Assembly (NCBI GenBank): GCA_013813075.1
Contig: JACCSI010000395.1
Coordinates: 1-6,367 of the forward strand
Source of the DNA: Acidobacteriota bacterium
Lineage (GTDB): Bacteria > Acidobacteriota > Vicinamibacteria > Vicinamibacterales > UBA2999
DNA: 6,367 bases
Direction of reading: 5' to 3'
Both the position numbers and the translations under genes were made by a program. Shown here in pieces: positions 1 to 6,367 of the stretch (position 1 is the stretch's first letter; every line of letters starts with the position of its first letter). The notes beneath the pieces were generated by a model. The model had not been told where the DNA came from, searched no databases, and saw only the letters and a list, made by a program, of their open reading frames with translations.

Positions 1-471
1 GCCCACCGCGCCTGCCGCTCCAGAAACAAATACGCGATCACCGGCCTTGACCTCGGCCAGCTGTAACCCGACCCACGCCGTCAGCCCCGGCATGCCGAGC
101 GCGCCGAGATGAAACGACAGCGGCTGCACATTCGGATCGACGGTGCGCAGCTCCGCCGCCGGCGCGACAAAGTAGTCGCGCCATCCGCGCATCGACTGCA
201 CGATGTCGCCGGCGTTGAAATTGCCGGAGCGCGATTCCATCACTTCGCCAATGGCACCGCCCTCCAGTACGTGGCCGACCTGGAACGGAGGCACGTACGA
301 CTTCGCTTCGTTCATCCGGCCGCGCATGTACGGGTCCACCGACATGAACAAGTTGTGCACGAGCACCTGTCCGTCGGTCAGGGCCGGCACATCGACGCGC
401 GCGTGCTCGAATGTCGACGCCGTCGGCCACCCTTTCGGTCTCGCCGCCAGCCGGATCTCGTGTCCCGTCAT
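1..471 (-). CDS. NADP-dependent medium-chain oxidoreductase (MDR, curcumin reductase / leukotriene B4 dehydrogenase type), C-terminus cut by window edge
   Basis: The first 157 residues of a zinc-independent medium-chain dehydrogenase/reductase are visible; relatives are about 335-345 residues, so roughly half is missing off the left edge. Seen directly: the family signature SVDPYMRGRM at residues 44-53, LGMPGLTAW at 125-133, and the beginning of the Rossmann nucleotide loop, VSGAAGAVG, at 149-157 just where the window ends. No zinc-ligand cysteines are present, which fits this branch. Known for the family: cytosolic enzymes that use NADPH to reduce the double bond of enones and similar activated alkenes (E. 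coli CurA and mammalian PTGR are examples). The ATG start overlaps the stop of the upstream gene as ATGA, so it is probably translated by coupling; no strong Shine-Dalgarno sequence precedes it. It is the last visible gene of the four-gene minus-strand unit. The substrate is unknown. Confidence 0.9.
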   Translation of the reverse strand, partial: MTGHEIRLAARPKGWPTASTFEHARVDVPALTDGQVLVHNLFMSVDPYMRGRMNEAKSYVPPFQVGHVLEGGAIGEVMESRSGNFNAGDIVQSMRGWRDYFVAPAAELRTVDPNVQPLSFHLGALGMPGLTAWVGLQLAEVKAGDRVFVSGAAGAVG

Positions 472-2543
472 TGAGGGCCCCGCGCCGTCGATGTCGACGT
501 CCGCGGCGCCAGTGGCAGTCGCTGATACGTGCCGCCGAGCGGCACCTGATTGACGCCGGACTTCGTGTAGTCGCACACGCCCCCGGCAAAGATGCCGCGC
601 AGACGCGTCATCTCGTCAGGGGACATCGTGACCCTGTACTCCTTCGCATCGAGCGGTTTCAGCTGGCACTTGAGGATGTCGTCGGTGATGTGCGCGCCGG
701 CAACCAGACGCGGGTTCTTGTGGTTTGGATACAGCGCATTGCATCTTCCTGGCCCGTCAAACGTGGCCACCTCGTCGATGCGTGCGCCCTCGGCGTCCCA
801 GCAGCCGTCAACGGCAGCGGCCGGCCTGGCTCGCTTCACCTTGTCGTGCGCCGCTGCGGCCGATGTGTCTCTGGTAAGCGTATCGAGCCACTCGGTCATG
901 GTGTCGATGGCCAGACCCGTCACCCGCGTCGCAAGTCCGGCAGTCCCATTTGGATAGACCCAGAGCACTTGATTATCGACGCGGCCATTGGCCTTGCGCA
1001 GCCGCTCCCGCATGGTGAAATCGCGAAACCGATCGTGAATGTCGCCGACGGCATCGTTGTAGCTGCGGTAATGCAGCATCGGCACGGTCGGTAGACCACC
1101 GGCGCCGCTGTTCAGCCGACCGGCCGCATAGGCGAGGCGCAAGGACTCCGGGTCGGCGACGCTGCGGGTCGCACGGACGACGCCGTCATTATCGAAGCCA
1201 CCGATCGTTTCGTTGAGAGCGACGAATTCCGCGGGCGTGATTGTGCCGGCGTTGACCGCCTCGAGGCCGTATTGCACCCCGACATTGTCGAGCGAGCGGC
1301 GCGCGAAGCCGGTGACCGGGTCGCGCCCGAAGCTGGCCACGTTGGTGTCCCACATCGTGCACCGCGCACCCTTGGGGTTGGTCACCGGGTCGTAGACCTG
1401 TTGCGCGGGGATGCCGCAGCCGCGGACATTGGCCGCGACGATGATGTCGATAAACGACCGCTCCCATGCGCGGCAGGTCCCCGGCGTGTAACCCTCAACG
1501 GCGGTCTGCTTCACCTGTGTCCAGGTCGCGGGGTCGGTCTTGTAGACGTTCATCAGCAACCGGCAATCGGTGACGCCCGCCCGTGTGCTCACCGAATCCG
1601 GATACGTCAGGCTCGGGAGGATGCCGTCGAGGAGTCCGGGGAAGTTTTGCGAAATCAACAGCTGTTGAATGGCACCCCCCGATCCGCCGAACCCCATGGT
1701 CCATGTCGGCACCCCGTAGCGCTCGATAAAGTGCTCCTTGAGCATCATCAGCGCTTCGCCCGAGAGATGGTCGTTGCAGTGCTGCTGCATCACGTTCTGC
1801 GTCGAGATCGCGTGCGCGAAGCCTCGTGACAACGCCGCGTCCATCAGGGCGCCGGTCGCCTGGTTCGTGCCCTGGTTGTAATTGGTGCCGCAGCCGCCGC
1901 CAAAACTGAACATCAATCGCCGGTTCCACCCCTCCTCGAGCATCGCAATCCGATAGATGGCGCGGTTGATGGTTCCAGACTCGACGCGAACGATGTAGGG
2001 GACGGTCTTGCCCTCGCTGGTGGTGGTCTCGGAGAGGTCGGCGGGGCGTTCGGTCGGATTCGCGAGTGGCTTGAACGCGTTGCCAGCACGATAGAAGTAA
2101 TCGACCCTGGAGGCGGCGCTGCAGTTGGCGTCGAGCGGTTCGCCCAGGCCCGATTCAACAGTGTTGCAGACGAATGGCTCGAGGTGTTCGCCCGACACAA
2201 TCGGTCCACTGATCGGATGATTGGTGAGCTCGAGGCGCGCCGTGCGTCCCGCCCGCTTCGCCTCGATGATGTTCTTGCCAACCCGCAGATTCGCGACCAG
2301 ACCAATCACCTGACCAGCCTCGACCCGAAAGACGCGCGTGATGTCCTGCCCGTTCAGCAACACCGCCAGCGACTCGGTGGACGGGGTCGCGATCTGGACC
2401 AGTGCATTGTTGCCGCTCACCATGTCGGCGCGGCCCGACAGCACCGTGACTCTGAAGGCGTCTTGCGCATCAAGGCGCGCGATCAACGCGCCGGTTGCCG
2501 CCGCCAGCGTCGCCGCAGTCAGGAGCGTCGTGAGAATTCGCAT
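468..2543 (-). CDS. Secreted DUF6351-family protein, putative alpha/beta-hydrolase-like esterase
   Basis: This is a 691-residue exported protein that I recognise as resembling the DUF6351 family, which has no established function. Residues 1-26 look like a signal peptide: Arg at position 2, a hydrophobic Leu/Ala/Thr stretch, and a likely cut after LDA (about residue 26). Residues 28-110 look like a beta-rich Ig-like domain. The core from about 120 to 560 has hydrolase-like features: a glycine-rich SFGGGCG at 213-219 (possible oxyanion hole), a nucleophile-elbow motif GGSGG at 286-290 with Ser288 as candidate nucleophile, and an acidic/His stretch at 497-503 (DAVGDIH) that could supply other triad members. 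Twelve cysteines (126, 141, 218, 256, 327, 357, 376, 395, 581, 601, 626, 657) suit a disulfide-bonded extracytoplasmic protein. The start is supported by a GAAAGGG ribosome-binding site 7 bases before ATG. It lies 2 bases after the thiolase stop and overlaps the oxidoreductase start. The hydrolase role is inference; tannase-like or hydroxybutyrate-oligomer-hydrolase-like activity is possible. Confidence 0.85.
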   Translation of the reverse strand: MRILTTLLTAATLAAATGALIARLDAQDAFRVTVLSGRADMVSGNNALVQIATPSTESLAVLLNGQDITRVFRVEAGQVIGLVANLRVGKNIIEAKRAGRTARLELTNHPISGPIVSGEHLEPFVCNTVESGLGEPLDANCSAASRVDYFYRAGNAFKPLANPTERPADLSETTTSEGKTVPYIVRVESGTINRAIYRIAMLEEGWNRRLMFSFGGGCGTNYNQGTNQATGALMDAALSRGFAHAISTQNVMQQHCNDHLSGEALMMLKEHFIERYGVPTWTMGFGGSGGAIQQLLISQNFPGLLDGILPSLTYPDSVSTRAGVTDCRLLMNVYKTDPATWTQVKQTAVEGYTPGTCRAWERSFIDIIVAANVRGCGIPAQQVYDPVTNPKGARCTMWDTNVASFGRDPVTGFARRSLDNVGVQYGLEAVNAGTITPAEFVALNETIGGFDNDGVVRATRSVADPESLRLAYAAGRLNSGAGGLPTVPMLHYRSYNDAVGDIHDRFRDFTMRERLRKANGRVDNQVLWVYPNGTAGLATRVTGLAIDTMTEWLDTLTRDTSAAAAHDKVKRARPAAAVDGCWDAEGARIDEVATFDGPGRCNALYPNHKNPRLVAGAHITDDILKCQLKPLDAKEYRVTMSPDEMTRLRGIFAGGVCDYTKSGVNQVPLGGTYQRLPLAPRTSTSTARGPQ

Positions 2544-2545
2544 AT

Positions 2546-3730
2546 TCAGGCCCTTTCAAATAATGCCGCCGCGCCCTGACCGCCGCCCACACACATCGTG
2601 ACCACGCCATAACGTGCTTGCTGCCGCACCATTTCGCTGGCGAGCGTGCCCACCAGCCGTGAACCAGTCATGCCGAACGGATGACCGATCGCGATTGCCC
2701 CGCCGTTGACGTTGAGGCGATCCATCGAGATCCCTAATCGGTCGCGGCAGTAGATCACCTGCGACGCAAACGCTTCGTTCAGCTCCCACACGTCGATATC
2801 GTCGACGGTGAGGCCGTGCTTCTTCAACAACTTCGGCACGGCAAATACCGGCCCGATGCCCATCTCGTCCGGCTCGCAGGCCGCGACCGCGTAACCGCGA
2901 AACACGAGCTGCGGCTGAATGCCGAGCTGCCTGGCGCGGTCGGACGACATCACCAGCGTGGCCGACGCGCCGTCCGAAAGCTGCGACGAATTGCCGGCCG
3001 TGACGCTGCCTGCACCACTAGTGGTGTCAAACACCGGCTGCAGTTTTGCGAGGCCTTCCATCGTGGTGTCGGCGCGGTTGCATTCGTCACGATCGACCGT
3101 GACGGTTTCGACGCCGATCTGCTCGCCGCTTTTCTTGTCGAGCATCGCGCGGGTCACCTCAATGGGTGCGATTTCACCCTTGAAGAAGCCGCTGTCCTGG
3201 GCGTTGGCGATTCGCTGCTGACTGACGAGCGACAGTTCGTCCTGCGCGCGCCGCGAGACGTTGTAGCGCTTGGCGACGACTTCGGCGGTGTCGCCCATGA
3301 CCATATAAAGGCCGGGGTAATGTTCCTGGACCCACGGATTTGGCGAGCTGTCGCGCTGCATCATCGTGATCGATTCGACGCCGCCGCCGATCGCCGCTGC
3401 GGCGCCTTCCTGCAGCACCATGTGCGCCGCCTGCACGATCGCCTGCAGGCCGGAATTGCAGAAGCGATTGACGGTGACGCCGGGCGTGGTGACCGGCAAC
3501 CCCGCGCGCAACGCCGCAACGCGTGCGATGTTGTGGCCCTGCGCACCATGCGGCTGCCCGCAGCCCATGACGACTTCTTCGATCTCCGCCGCGTCGAGCT
3601 GCGGTGCCTTCGCCAGAACGTGTCTGATGGCGTGTCCGGCGAGATCATCCGGACGTGTGCGATTGAATGATCCGCGGCCGGACTTGGCGAGCGGTGTCCG
3701 GCTGCTGGCGACAATGACGGCTTCTTTCAT
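2546..3730 (-). CDS. Acetyl-CoA C-acyltransferase (3-ketoacyl-CoA thiolase family)
   Basis: This is a full-length thiolase of 394 residues, the normal family size. It catalyses thiolytic cleavage of 3-ketoacyl-CoA to acetyl-CoA and a shortened acyl-CoA, or the reverse condensation, in the cytoplasm. All catalytic elements are visible: nucleophile Cys91 in NRFCNSG (88-94), the NEAFA motif at 318-322, His350 in GHPFG, and Cys380 in CVGGGQGAA (380-388). The MGDTAE stretch at 145-150 and the TAGNSSQLSDGA stretch at 244-255 are also typical. The general look, including GPVFAVPKLLKKHGL at 293-307, is closer to degradative FadA-type enzymes than to short biosynthetic acetoacetyl-CoA thiolases, but chain-length preference cannot be read reliably. 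ATG is the start; the ribosome-binding site is weak (GGCGG about 15 bases upstream), so translation may rely on the PHP gene ending only 9 bases before. No hydratase or hydroxyacyl-CoA dehydrogenase gene is present in the window. Confidence 0.95.
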   Translation of the reverse strand: MKEAVIVASSRTPLAKSGRGSFNRTRPDDLAGHAIRHVLAKAPQLDAAEIEEVVMGCGQPHGAQGHNIARVAALRAGLPVTTPGVTVNRFCNSGLQAIVQAAHMVLQEGAAAAIGGGVESITMMQRDSSPNPWVQEHYPGLYMVMGDTAEVVAKRYNVSRRAQDELSLVSQQRIANAQDSGFFKGEIAPIEVTRAMLDKKSGEQIGVETVTVDRDECNRADTTMEGLAKLQPVFDTTSGAGSVTAGNSSQLSDGASATLVMSSDRARQLGIQPQLVFRGYAVAACEPDEMGIGPVFAVPKLLKKHGLTVDDIDVWELNEAFASQVIYCRDRLGISMDRLNVNGGAIAIGHPFGMTGSRLVGTLASEMVRQQARYGVVTMCVGGGQGAAALFERA

Positions 3731-3739
3731 CAGTCGGCA

Positions 3740-4837
3740 TTATCGCCGCCAAGCCTCTCCCAGCCAATCACGCAATTTGTTGAGGGCCCAGCAGTTGACG
3801 ATGCGCGCAGGAGGGATACCGGCAAGCCGCGCATGAGCCATGGCGGTGTCGGCATAACGCAGCTCCTCGATGCTGTGCGCGTCACTATCCAGCGCAAACA
3901 GGCACCCAGCCTGGAGCGCCCGTTGCGCAAGCTCGAAATCCAGGTCCTGCCGCGACGGATCGCCGTCGATCTCCACCGCCACGCCCAGTGTTGCGGCGCG
4001 TTCGAACACCTGGTCCCAGTCGGCCGAGATGCCGGGGCGCGTGCCAAACTTTCGCCCGCGTGGATGGGCGAGTATGTTGACGCCGGGTAAGGAGACGGCG
4101 GCCAGCATTCGCGCGGTCTGGTCATGGACCACGCGCAGTTTGGAATGCGGGGCGGCAAGGACGACGTCCACCGTACGCAACTCCGCAGCGGTCATGTCGA
4201 GCGTACCGTCGGCGAGGATGTTGGCTTCGATGCCTTTCAACATGTGAAAGCGTGCCTGGTAACGGCGATTGAGCGCGTCGATCTCGGCGTGCTGCTTCTC
4301 GAGATTGCTCATCGAGACGCCGTGGGCAATGGGCAGACCGTATGAGTGGTCGGTCACGGCGCAATACGCATAGCCACGCGCCAGGCATCCCTCGACGATT
4401 TGCTCGAGAGACACGCGCCCGTCGCTATATTCAGAGTGCATCTGCAAATCACCGCGGTAGTGCTTCAGCTGCACCCCGCGCCGCTTCTCAAAGCGCAGCA
4501 CTTCGGCCACCTGTGCGCTGCTCAGGAAGTTGTCGCGTAGCTCGCGGCTGCGCGCCACCTCGCCCGCCTTGGTGCTGCCCCCCACGGCGCGGTCGACGGT
4601 CTCGGAACGCCCGGTCTGCAAGACTTCATGGACGACGCGCAGCGACGAAGGCCCGACGTGCGGAATCTTGCGGAGGCTCCCGTCAGACTGGAGGAGCGAC
4701 TCGAGCGGCTCGTCGAGATCGAGAATGGCGGCCGCCGCGCGCTTGTAGCCCCACTTACTTTGCTGAGACGTCTGGACCGCCGCAAGATCGCGCAGTAGCG
4801 CGCCGACTTTCGCGTTGGTGTCGAGGGCAGACCGCAT
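3740..4837 (-). CDS. PHP-domain metal-dependent phosphoesterase with PolX-like helix-hairpin-helix N-terminus, no polymerase domain
   Basis: The protein has 365 residues from the ATG at 4837, or 367 from a TTG at 4843. Numbering here is from the TTG. Residues 8-85 resemble the N-terminal 8-kDa region of bacterial family X DNA polymerases, with a helix-hairpin-helix around IPHVGPSSL (60-68). After a linker (about 86-128) a PHP domain follows to about 330. Candidate metal ligands are His136 and Asp141 (DLQMHSEYSDG), Asp165/His166 (TDHSYG), Glu206, His233 (APHSK), His260 (AHPRG), and Asp319/Asp321/His323 (DSDAH). The nucleotidyltransferase palm that lies between these parts in PolX is absent, so polymerase activity is not expected. 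PHP domains hydrolyse phosphoesters; in PolX the domain gives 3'-5' exonuclease and AP-endonuclease activity, so a role in DNA end processing is plausible, as is small-molecule phosphatase activity. The first His of the usual HxH is Gln134. I prefer the ATG because neither start has a clear ribosome-binding site. It is the first gene of the minus-strand unit. Confidence 0.88.
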   Translation of the reverse strand: MRSALDTNAKVGALLRDLAAVQTSQQSKWGYKRAAAAILDLDEPLESLLQSDGSLRKIPHVGPSSLRVVHEVLQTGRSETVDRAVGGSTKAGEVARSRELRDNFLSSAQVAEVLRFEKRRGVQLKHYRGDLQMHSEYSDGRVSLEQIVEGCLARGYAYCAVTDHSYGLPIAHGVSMSNLEKQHAEIDALNRRYQARFHMLKGIEANILADGTLDMTAAELRTVDVVLAAPHSKLRVVHDQTARMLAAVSLPGVNILAHPRGRKFGTRPGISADWDQVFERAATLGVAVEIDGDPSRQDLDFELAQRALQAGCLFALDSDAHSIEELRYADTAMAHARLAGIPPARIVNCWALNKLRDWLGEAWRR

Positions 4838-4914
4838 ACGCAAGTATTTCAGTTGTCAGTCGGCACGGTCATAATCGACGCCGACTCGAAACGTCCATCG
4901 CCTAGAATCCAGCG
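4838..4914. promoter_or_regulatory. Divergent intergenic region with candidate promoters in both directions
   Basis: About 70-77 bases separate the minus-strand unit from the plus-strand dehydrogenase gene, so both promoters must lie here or within the neighbouring coding ends. On the minus strand, GATTAT (4876-4871) is a possible -10 box and TGGACG (4897-4892) a possible -35, but the 15-base spacing is short. On the plus strand, TAGAAT at 4903-4908 matches the -10 consensus in five of six positions; no good -35 is found at normal distance. The boxes were picked by eye and are weak evidence singly; the divergent layout is the stronger argument. Confidence 0.4.
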
Positions 4915-6018
4915 GTGCAAATCAAAGCCGCGATCCTCTGGGAGCAGGGCGCCCCCTTGGCGGTCGAAAGCGTGGAGCTGGACCCGCCCGGCCGGGGCGA
5001 AATCCTGGTCGAGGTCAAAGCTGCCGGCGTCTGTCATAGCGACCTCCACGCGACGAGCGGCGATTGGCCGATGACGTTGCCCCTGGTACCGGGCCACGAA
5101 GGCGCCGGTGTCGTCCGGCAAATTGGCGACGGCGTGACCCGCGCGCGGGTTGGTGACCACGTCGTCCTGTGCTGGGCGCCCGCTTGCGGGCGCTGCGCGC
5201 CCTGTGAGGACGGGACGCCGCTGCTGTGCGACCGCCTCGACAAGACGACTTTTCGCAACAAGCTGCCATGGGGTGGCACGCGGCTGCGCGCACGCGGCCA
5301 GGACGTCGCGCCTTTTCTCGGTACCGGCTGCTTCGCAACGCACGCCGTGGTGCCTGAGGAGGGGCTGGTGGTGGTGGCACCTGACGTCGGCTTTACAGCA
5401 CTTGCTGCCGTCGGTTGTGCCGTCGTCACAGGGGTAGGCGCTGTCACCAACGCGGCAAAATTGCCGAAGGGCGCCATCGTCGCTGTGATCGGCGCGGGCG
5501 GCGTCGGCGTCAACGTCGTGCAGGGTGCGCGTCTAGCCGGGGCCAGTACGATTATTGCAGTTGATCGCCAAGCGGGTCCGCTTGAGATCGCCCGAGGTTT
5601 CGGTGCGACCCATGTCGTGATGCCGTCAGGGAAGACGGCTGACGCCGTCAAGGAATTGACCAACGGCCGGGGCGCGGAATATGTGTTCGACACCGTTGGC
5701 AGTCCGGCTACCCTCACCGACGCACTGTTGTCTTGCCGCAAGGGCGGGACGGTGGTCGTGACCGGCCTCTCGCGCATCGATGCCCTGGGCTCAATCAGGC
5801 TCTACCCATTCGTGATGCAGGAAAAGCGCCTCATCGGCTCGGTCTACGGTTCGGGCAACCCGCTCGAGGACATTGGCCAGTTGGTGAGATTGCACCAGAG
5901 GGGCGAAATCAAGCTTGACGAGCTGGCGACGCGGTCTTACAACCTCGAGCAGATAAACGAGGCGCTTGCGGCACTGGGAAAAGGCGAGGGAGGCCGCGGC
6001 GTCATTTTCCCGGCGTAA
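4915..6018 (+). CDS. Zinc-dependent alcohol dehydrogenase (medium-chain, class III-like)
   Basis: This 367-residue protein is a complete zinc-containing MDR alcohol dehydrogenase, cytosolic and NAD(P)-dependent, oxidising an alcohol to an aldehyde or ketone or the reverse. Catalytic zinc ligands are visible as Cys40 (GVCHSD, 38-43), His61 (GHE) and Cys168 (GCAVVTG). Structural zinc ligands are Cys91, Cys94, Cys97 and Cys105. The Rossmann loop is GAGGVGVN (193-200), and Asp217 in AVDRQ, at the end of the second strand, favours NAD over NADP. Spacing resembles the larger class III / NDMA-dependent-like dehydrogenases rather than short yeast-type enzymes, so an aryl or formaldehyde-adduct substrate is possible, but specificity is not readable. 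The GTG start is well constrained: an in-frame TAG lies 12 bases upstream at 4903 and no ATG lies near the protein N-terminus. No Shine-Dalgarno precedes it. It appears monocistronic, transcribed away from the minus-strand unit. Confidence 0.95.
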   Translation: MQIKAAILWEQGAPLAVESVELDPPGRGEILVEVKAAGVCHSDLHATSGDWPMTLPLVPGHEGAGVVRQIGDGVTRARVGDHVVLCWAPACGRCAPCEDGTPLLCDRLDKTTFRNKLPWGGTRLRARGQDVAPFLGTGCFATHAVVPEEGLVVVAPDVGFTALAAVGCAVVTGVGAVTNAAKLPKGAIVAVIGAGGVGVNVVQGARLAGASTIIAVDRQAGPLEIARGFGATHVVMPSGKTADAVKELTNGRGAEYVFDTVGSPATLTDALLSCRKGGTVVVTGLSRIDALGSIRLYPFVMQEKRLIGSVYGSGNPLEDIGQLVRLHQRGEIKLDELATRSYNLEQINEALAALGKGEGGRGVIFPA

Positions 6019-6150
6019 ACGCCAGTCGCGGCCCGGGATCTTATGACAATCTCTGACAATAAATCCCGATAAGTGTCGGAAAATGAGGAAGTTGGGAAGA
6101 TTCCACCCTATACTGCGCCGGGATCCGGCGTCGGGAGCCAGGGACCACGA
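6019..6150 (+). promoter_or_regulatory. Promoter and leader region of the exported-protein gene
   Basis: This 132-base gap is more AT-rich than its surroundings in its first half. TATACT at 6109-6114 matches the -10 consensus in five of six positions and would start transcription near 6121, giving a leader of about 30 bases. No vegetative -35 lies at 16-18 bases; the sequence there is GGAAG-like, which loosely recalls ECF-sigma -35 elements. GGAAGATTCC at 6095-6104 is a short inverted repeat just before the -10. A GGGA at 6141-6144 or GGGAG at 6133-6137 can serve as ribosome-binding site. I see no convincing terminator for the upstream dehydrogenase gene. Confidence 0.45.
6044..6060. repeat. 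Two direct copies of TGACAAT, 10 bases apart
   Basis: TGACAAT occurs at 6044-6050 and again at 6054-6060, one helical turn apart, upstream of the candidate promoter. Such phasing is what a regulator bound as a tandem dimer would use, but two 7-base copies in an AT-richer stretch can also arise by chance. Confidence 0.4.
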
Positions 6151-6367
6151 ATGACGCGTCTTCTTCTAGCGATTCCGGCGGCGGTCGTTCTGGCCCTCGG
6201 CGTCGCCACAGCCACCAGCCAGGCGCCGCGCCCGCAAGACCGCGCCACAGCGGCGCCGGCTGCCGCTGCGTCGATCGCCCAGCCCAAGGTTGCTGTGCCG
6301 CTCGTGAGCCACGCACCGGTGACCACTGGAATGTCGACCGAGGCGCAGACGGACATGGTCAAGCAGT
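6151..6367 (+). CDS. Exported protein, N-terminal fragment; possibly a large DUF1592-type (PSCyt) cytochrome
   Basis: Only the first 72 codons are in the window and the frame is open to the right edge. Residues 1-25 form a clear signal peptide: Arg3, then a hydrophobic run LLLAIPAAVVLALGVAT, then a likely cut after TSQA. The next 35 or so residues are rich in Ala, Pro and Val and look like a flexible linker. The fragment ends with the sequence TEAQTDMVKQ. In the large secreted proteins of Planctomycetes and Acidobacteria that carry DUF1587/1592/1588/1585 modules, a similar stretch directly precedes the haem motif (YCxxCH). The haem motif itself is beyond the edge, so this assignment is inference. 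The start ATG has a GGGA ribosome-binding site 6 bases upstream and a candidate -10 box about 37 bases upstream. Alternative: any other exported or periplasmic protein with an Ala/Pro-rich lead. Confidence 0.7.
   Translation, partial: MTRLLLAIPAAVVLALGVATATSQAPRPQDRATAAPAAAASIAQPKVAVPLVSHAPVTTGMSTEAQTDMVKQ

Noticed and set aside
38..589. Minus-strand open frame spanning the oxidoreductase/DUF6351 junction
   Set aside because: It overlaps two real genes in another frame and reads as Arg/Gly/Ala-rich sequence without domain character.
411..1094. Plus-strand open frame of 227 codons
   Set aside because: It is antisense to the DUF6351 coding sequence, with shadow-like composition and no motif.
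2816..3670. Long plus-strand open frame (284 codons) opposite the thiolase
   Set aside because: It lies wholly antisense to a thiolase with all catalytic motifs; its Arg/His/Ala-rich composition is typical of a shadow frame in GC-rich DNA.
5034..5777. Minus-strand open frame (247 codons) opposite the alcohol dehydrogenase
   Set aside because: It is antisense to an intact zinc dehydrogenase, of low complexity (Ala/Pro/Thr/Ser-rich), and has no recognisable motif.
6012..6023. GGCGTAAACGCC inverted repeat over the dehydrogenase stop codon, considered as a terminator
   Set aside because: The stem is only about 4-5 base pairs with a tiny loop and no following T-tract, so it is not a credible intrinsic terminator.
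6034..6068. CGGGAT / ATCCCG pair considered as a terminator stem
   Set aside because: The arms are only six bases, separated by over 20 bases, with no T-tract; chance is a sufficient explanation.
1..6367. Mobile element, CRISPR array, tRNA or rRNA, defence system
   Set aside because: I found no terminal inverted repeats, transposase or integrase motifs, spaced repeats or tRNA-like cloverleaf; coding density and composition look uniform and chromosomal.

Overview
The window is high-GC, densely coded bacterial chromosome with no sign of mobile elements, RNA genes or CRISPR. It holds six protein genes, two of them cut by the window ends. A large secreted DUF6351-type protein sits beside a thiolase, and the last gene has a lead-in typical of large secreted Planctomycete/Acidobacteria-type cytochromes. 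Together these point to a soil Acidobacteriota-like genome (for example Vicinamibacteria). That assignment is an inference from gene content, not a measured phylogenetic result.

Layout. Positions 1-4843, minus strand, form a tight four-gene unit read right to left: a PHP-domain protein with a PolX-like N-terminus; a thiolase 9 bases downstream; a secreted DUF6351-like putative hydrolase 2 bases further on; and an NADP-dependent medium-chain oxidoreductase whose ATG overlaps the hydrolase stop codon (ATGA). The oxidoreductase runs off the left edge. This spacing strongly suggests one transcript. Positions 4844-4914 are a short divergent intergenic region. Positions 4915-6018, plus strand, encode a zinc-dependent alcohol dehydrogenase with both zinc sites and the NAD-binding loop intact. 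Positions 6019-6150 are a relatively AT-rich promoter region with a 10-bp-spaced direct repeat and a good -10 box. From 6151 to the right edge is the start of an exported protein.

How the genes may work together. The thiolase cleaves or forms 3-ketoacyl-CoA, the oxidoreductase probably reduces enones or similar carbonyl compounds, and the exported hydrolase-like protein could supply substrate from outside the cytoplasm. This suggests a small catabolic unit for an ester or fatty-acid-like compound, but the substrate cannot be read from the sequence. The PHP protein does not obviously belong to that pathway and may simply share the promoter. Its architecture is the most unusual point in the window: PolX-like helix-hairpin-helix plus PHP domains, without the polymerase domain between them.
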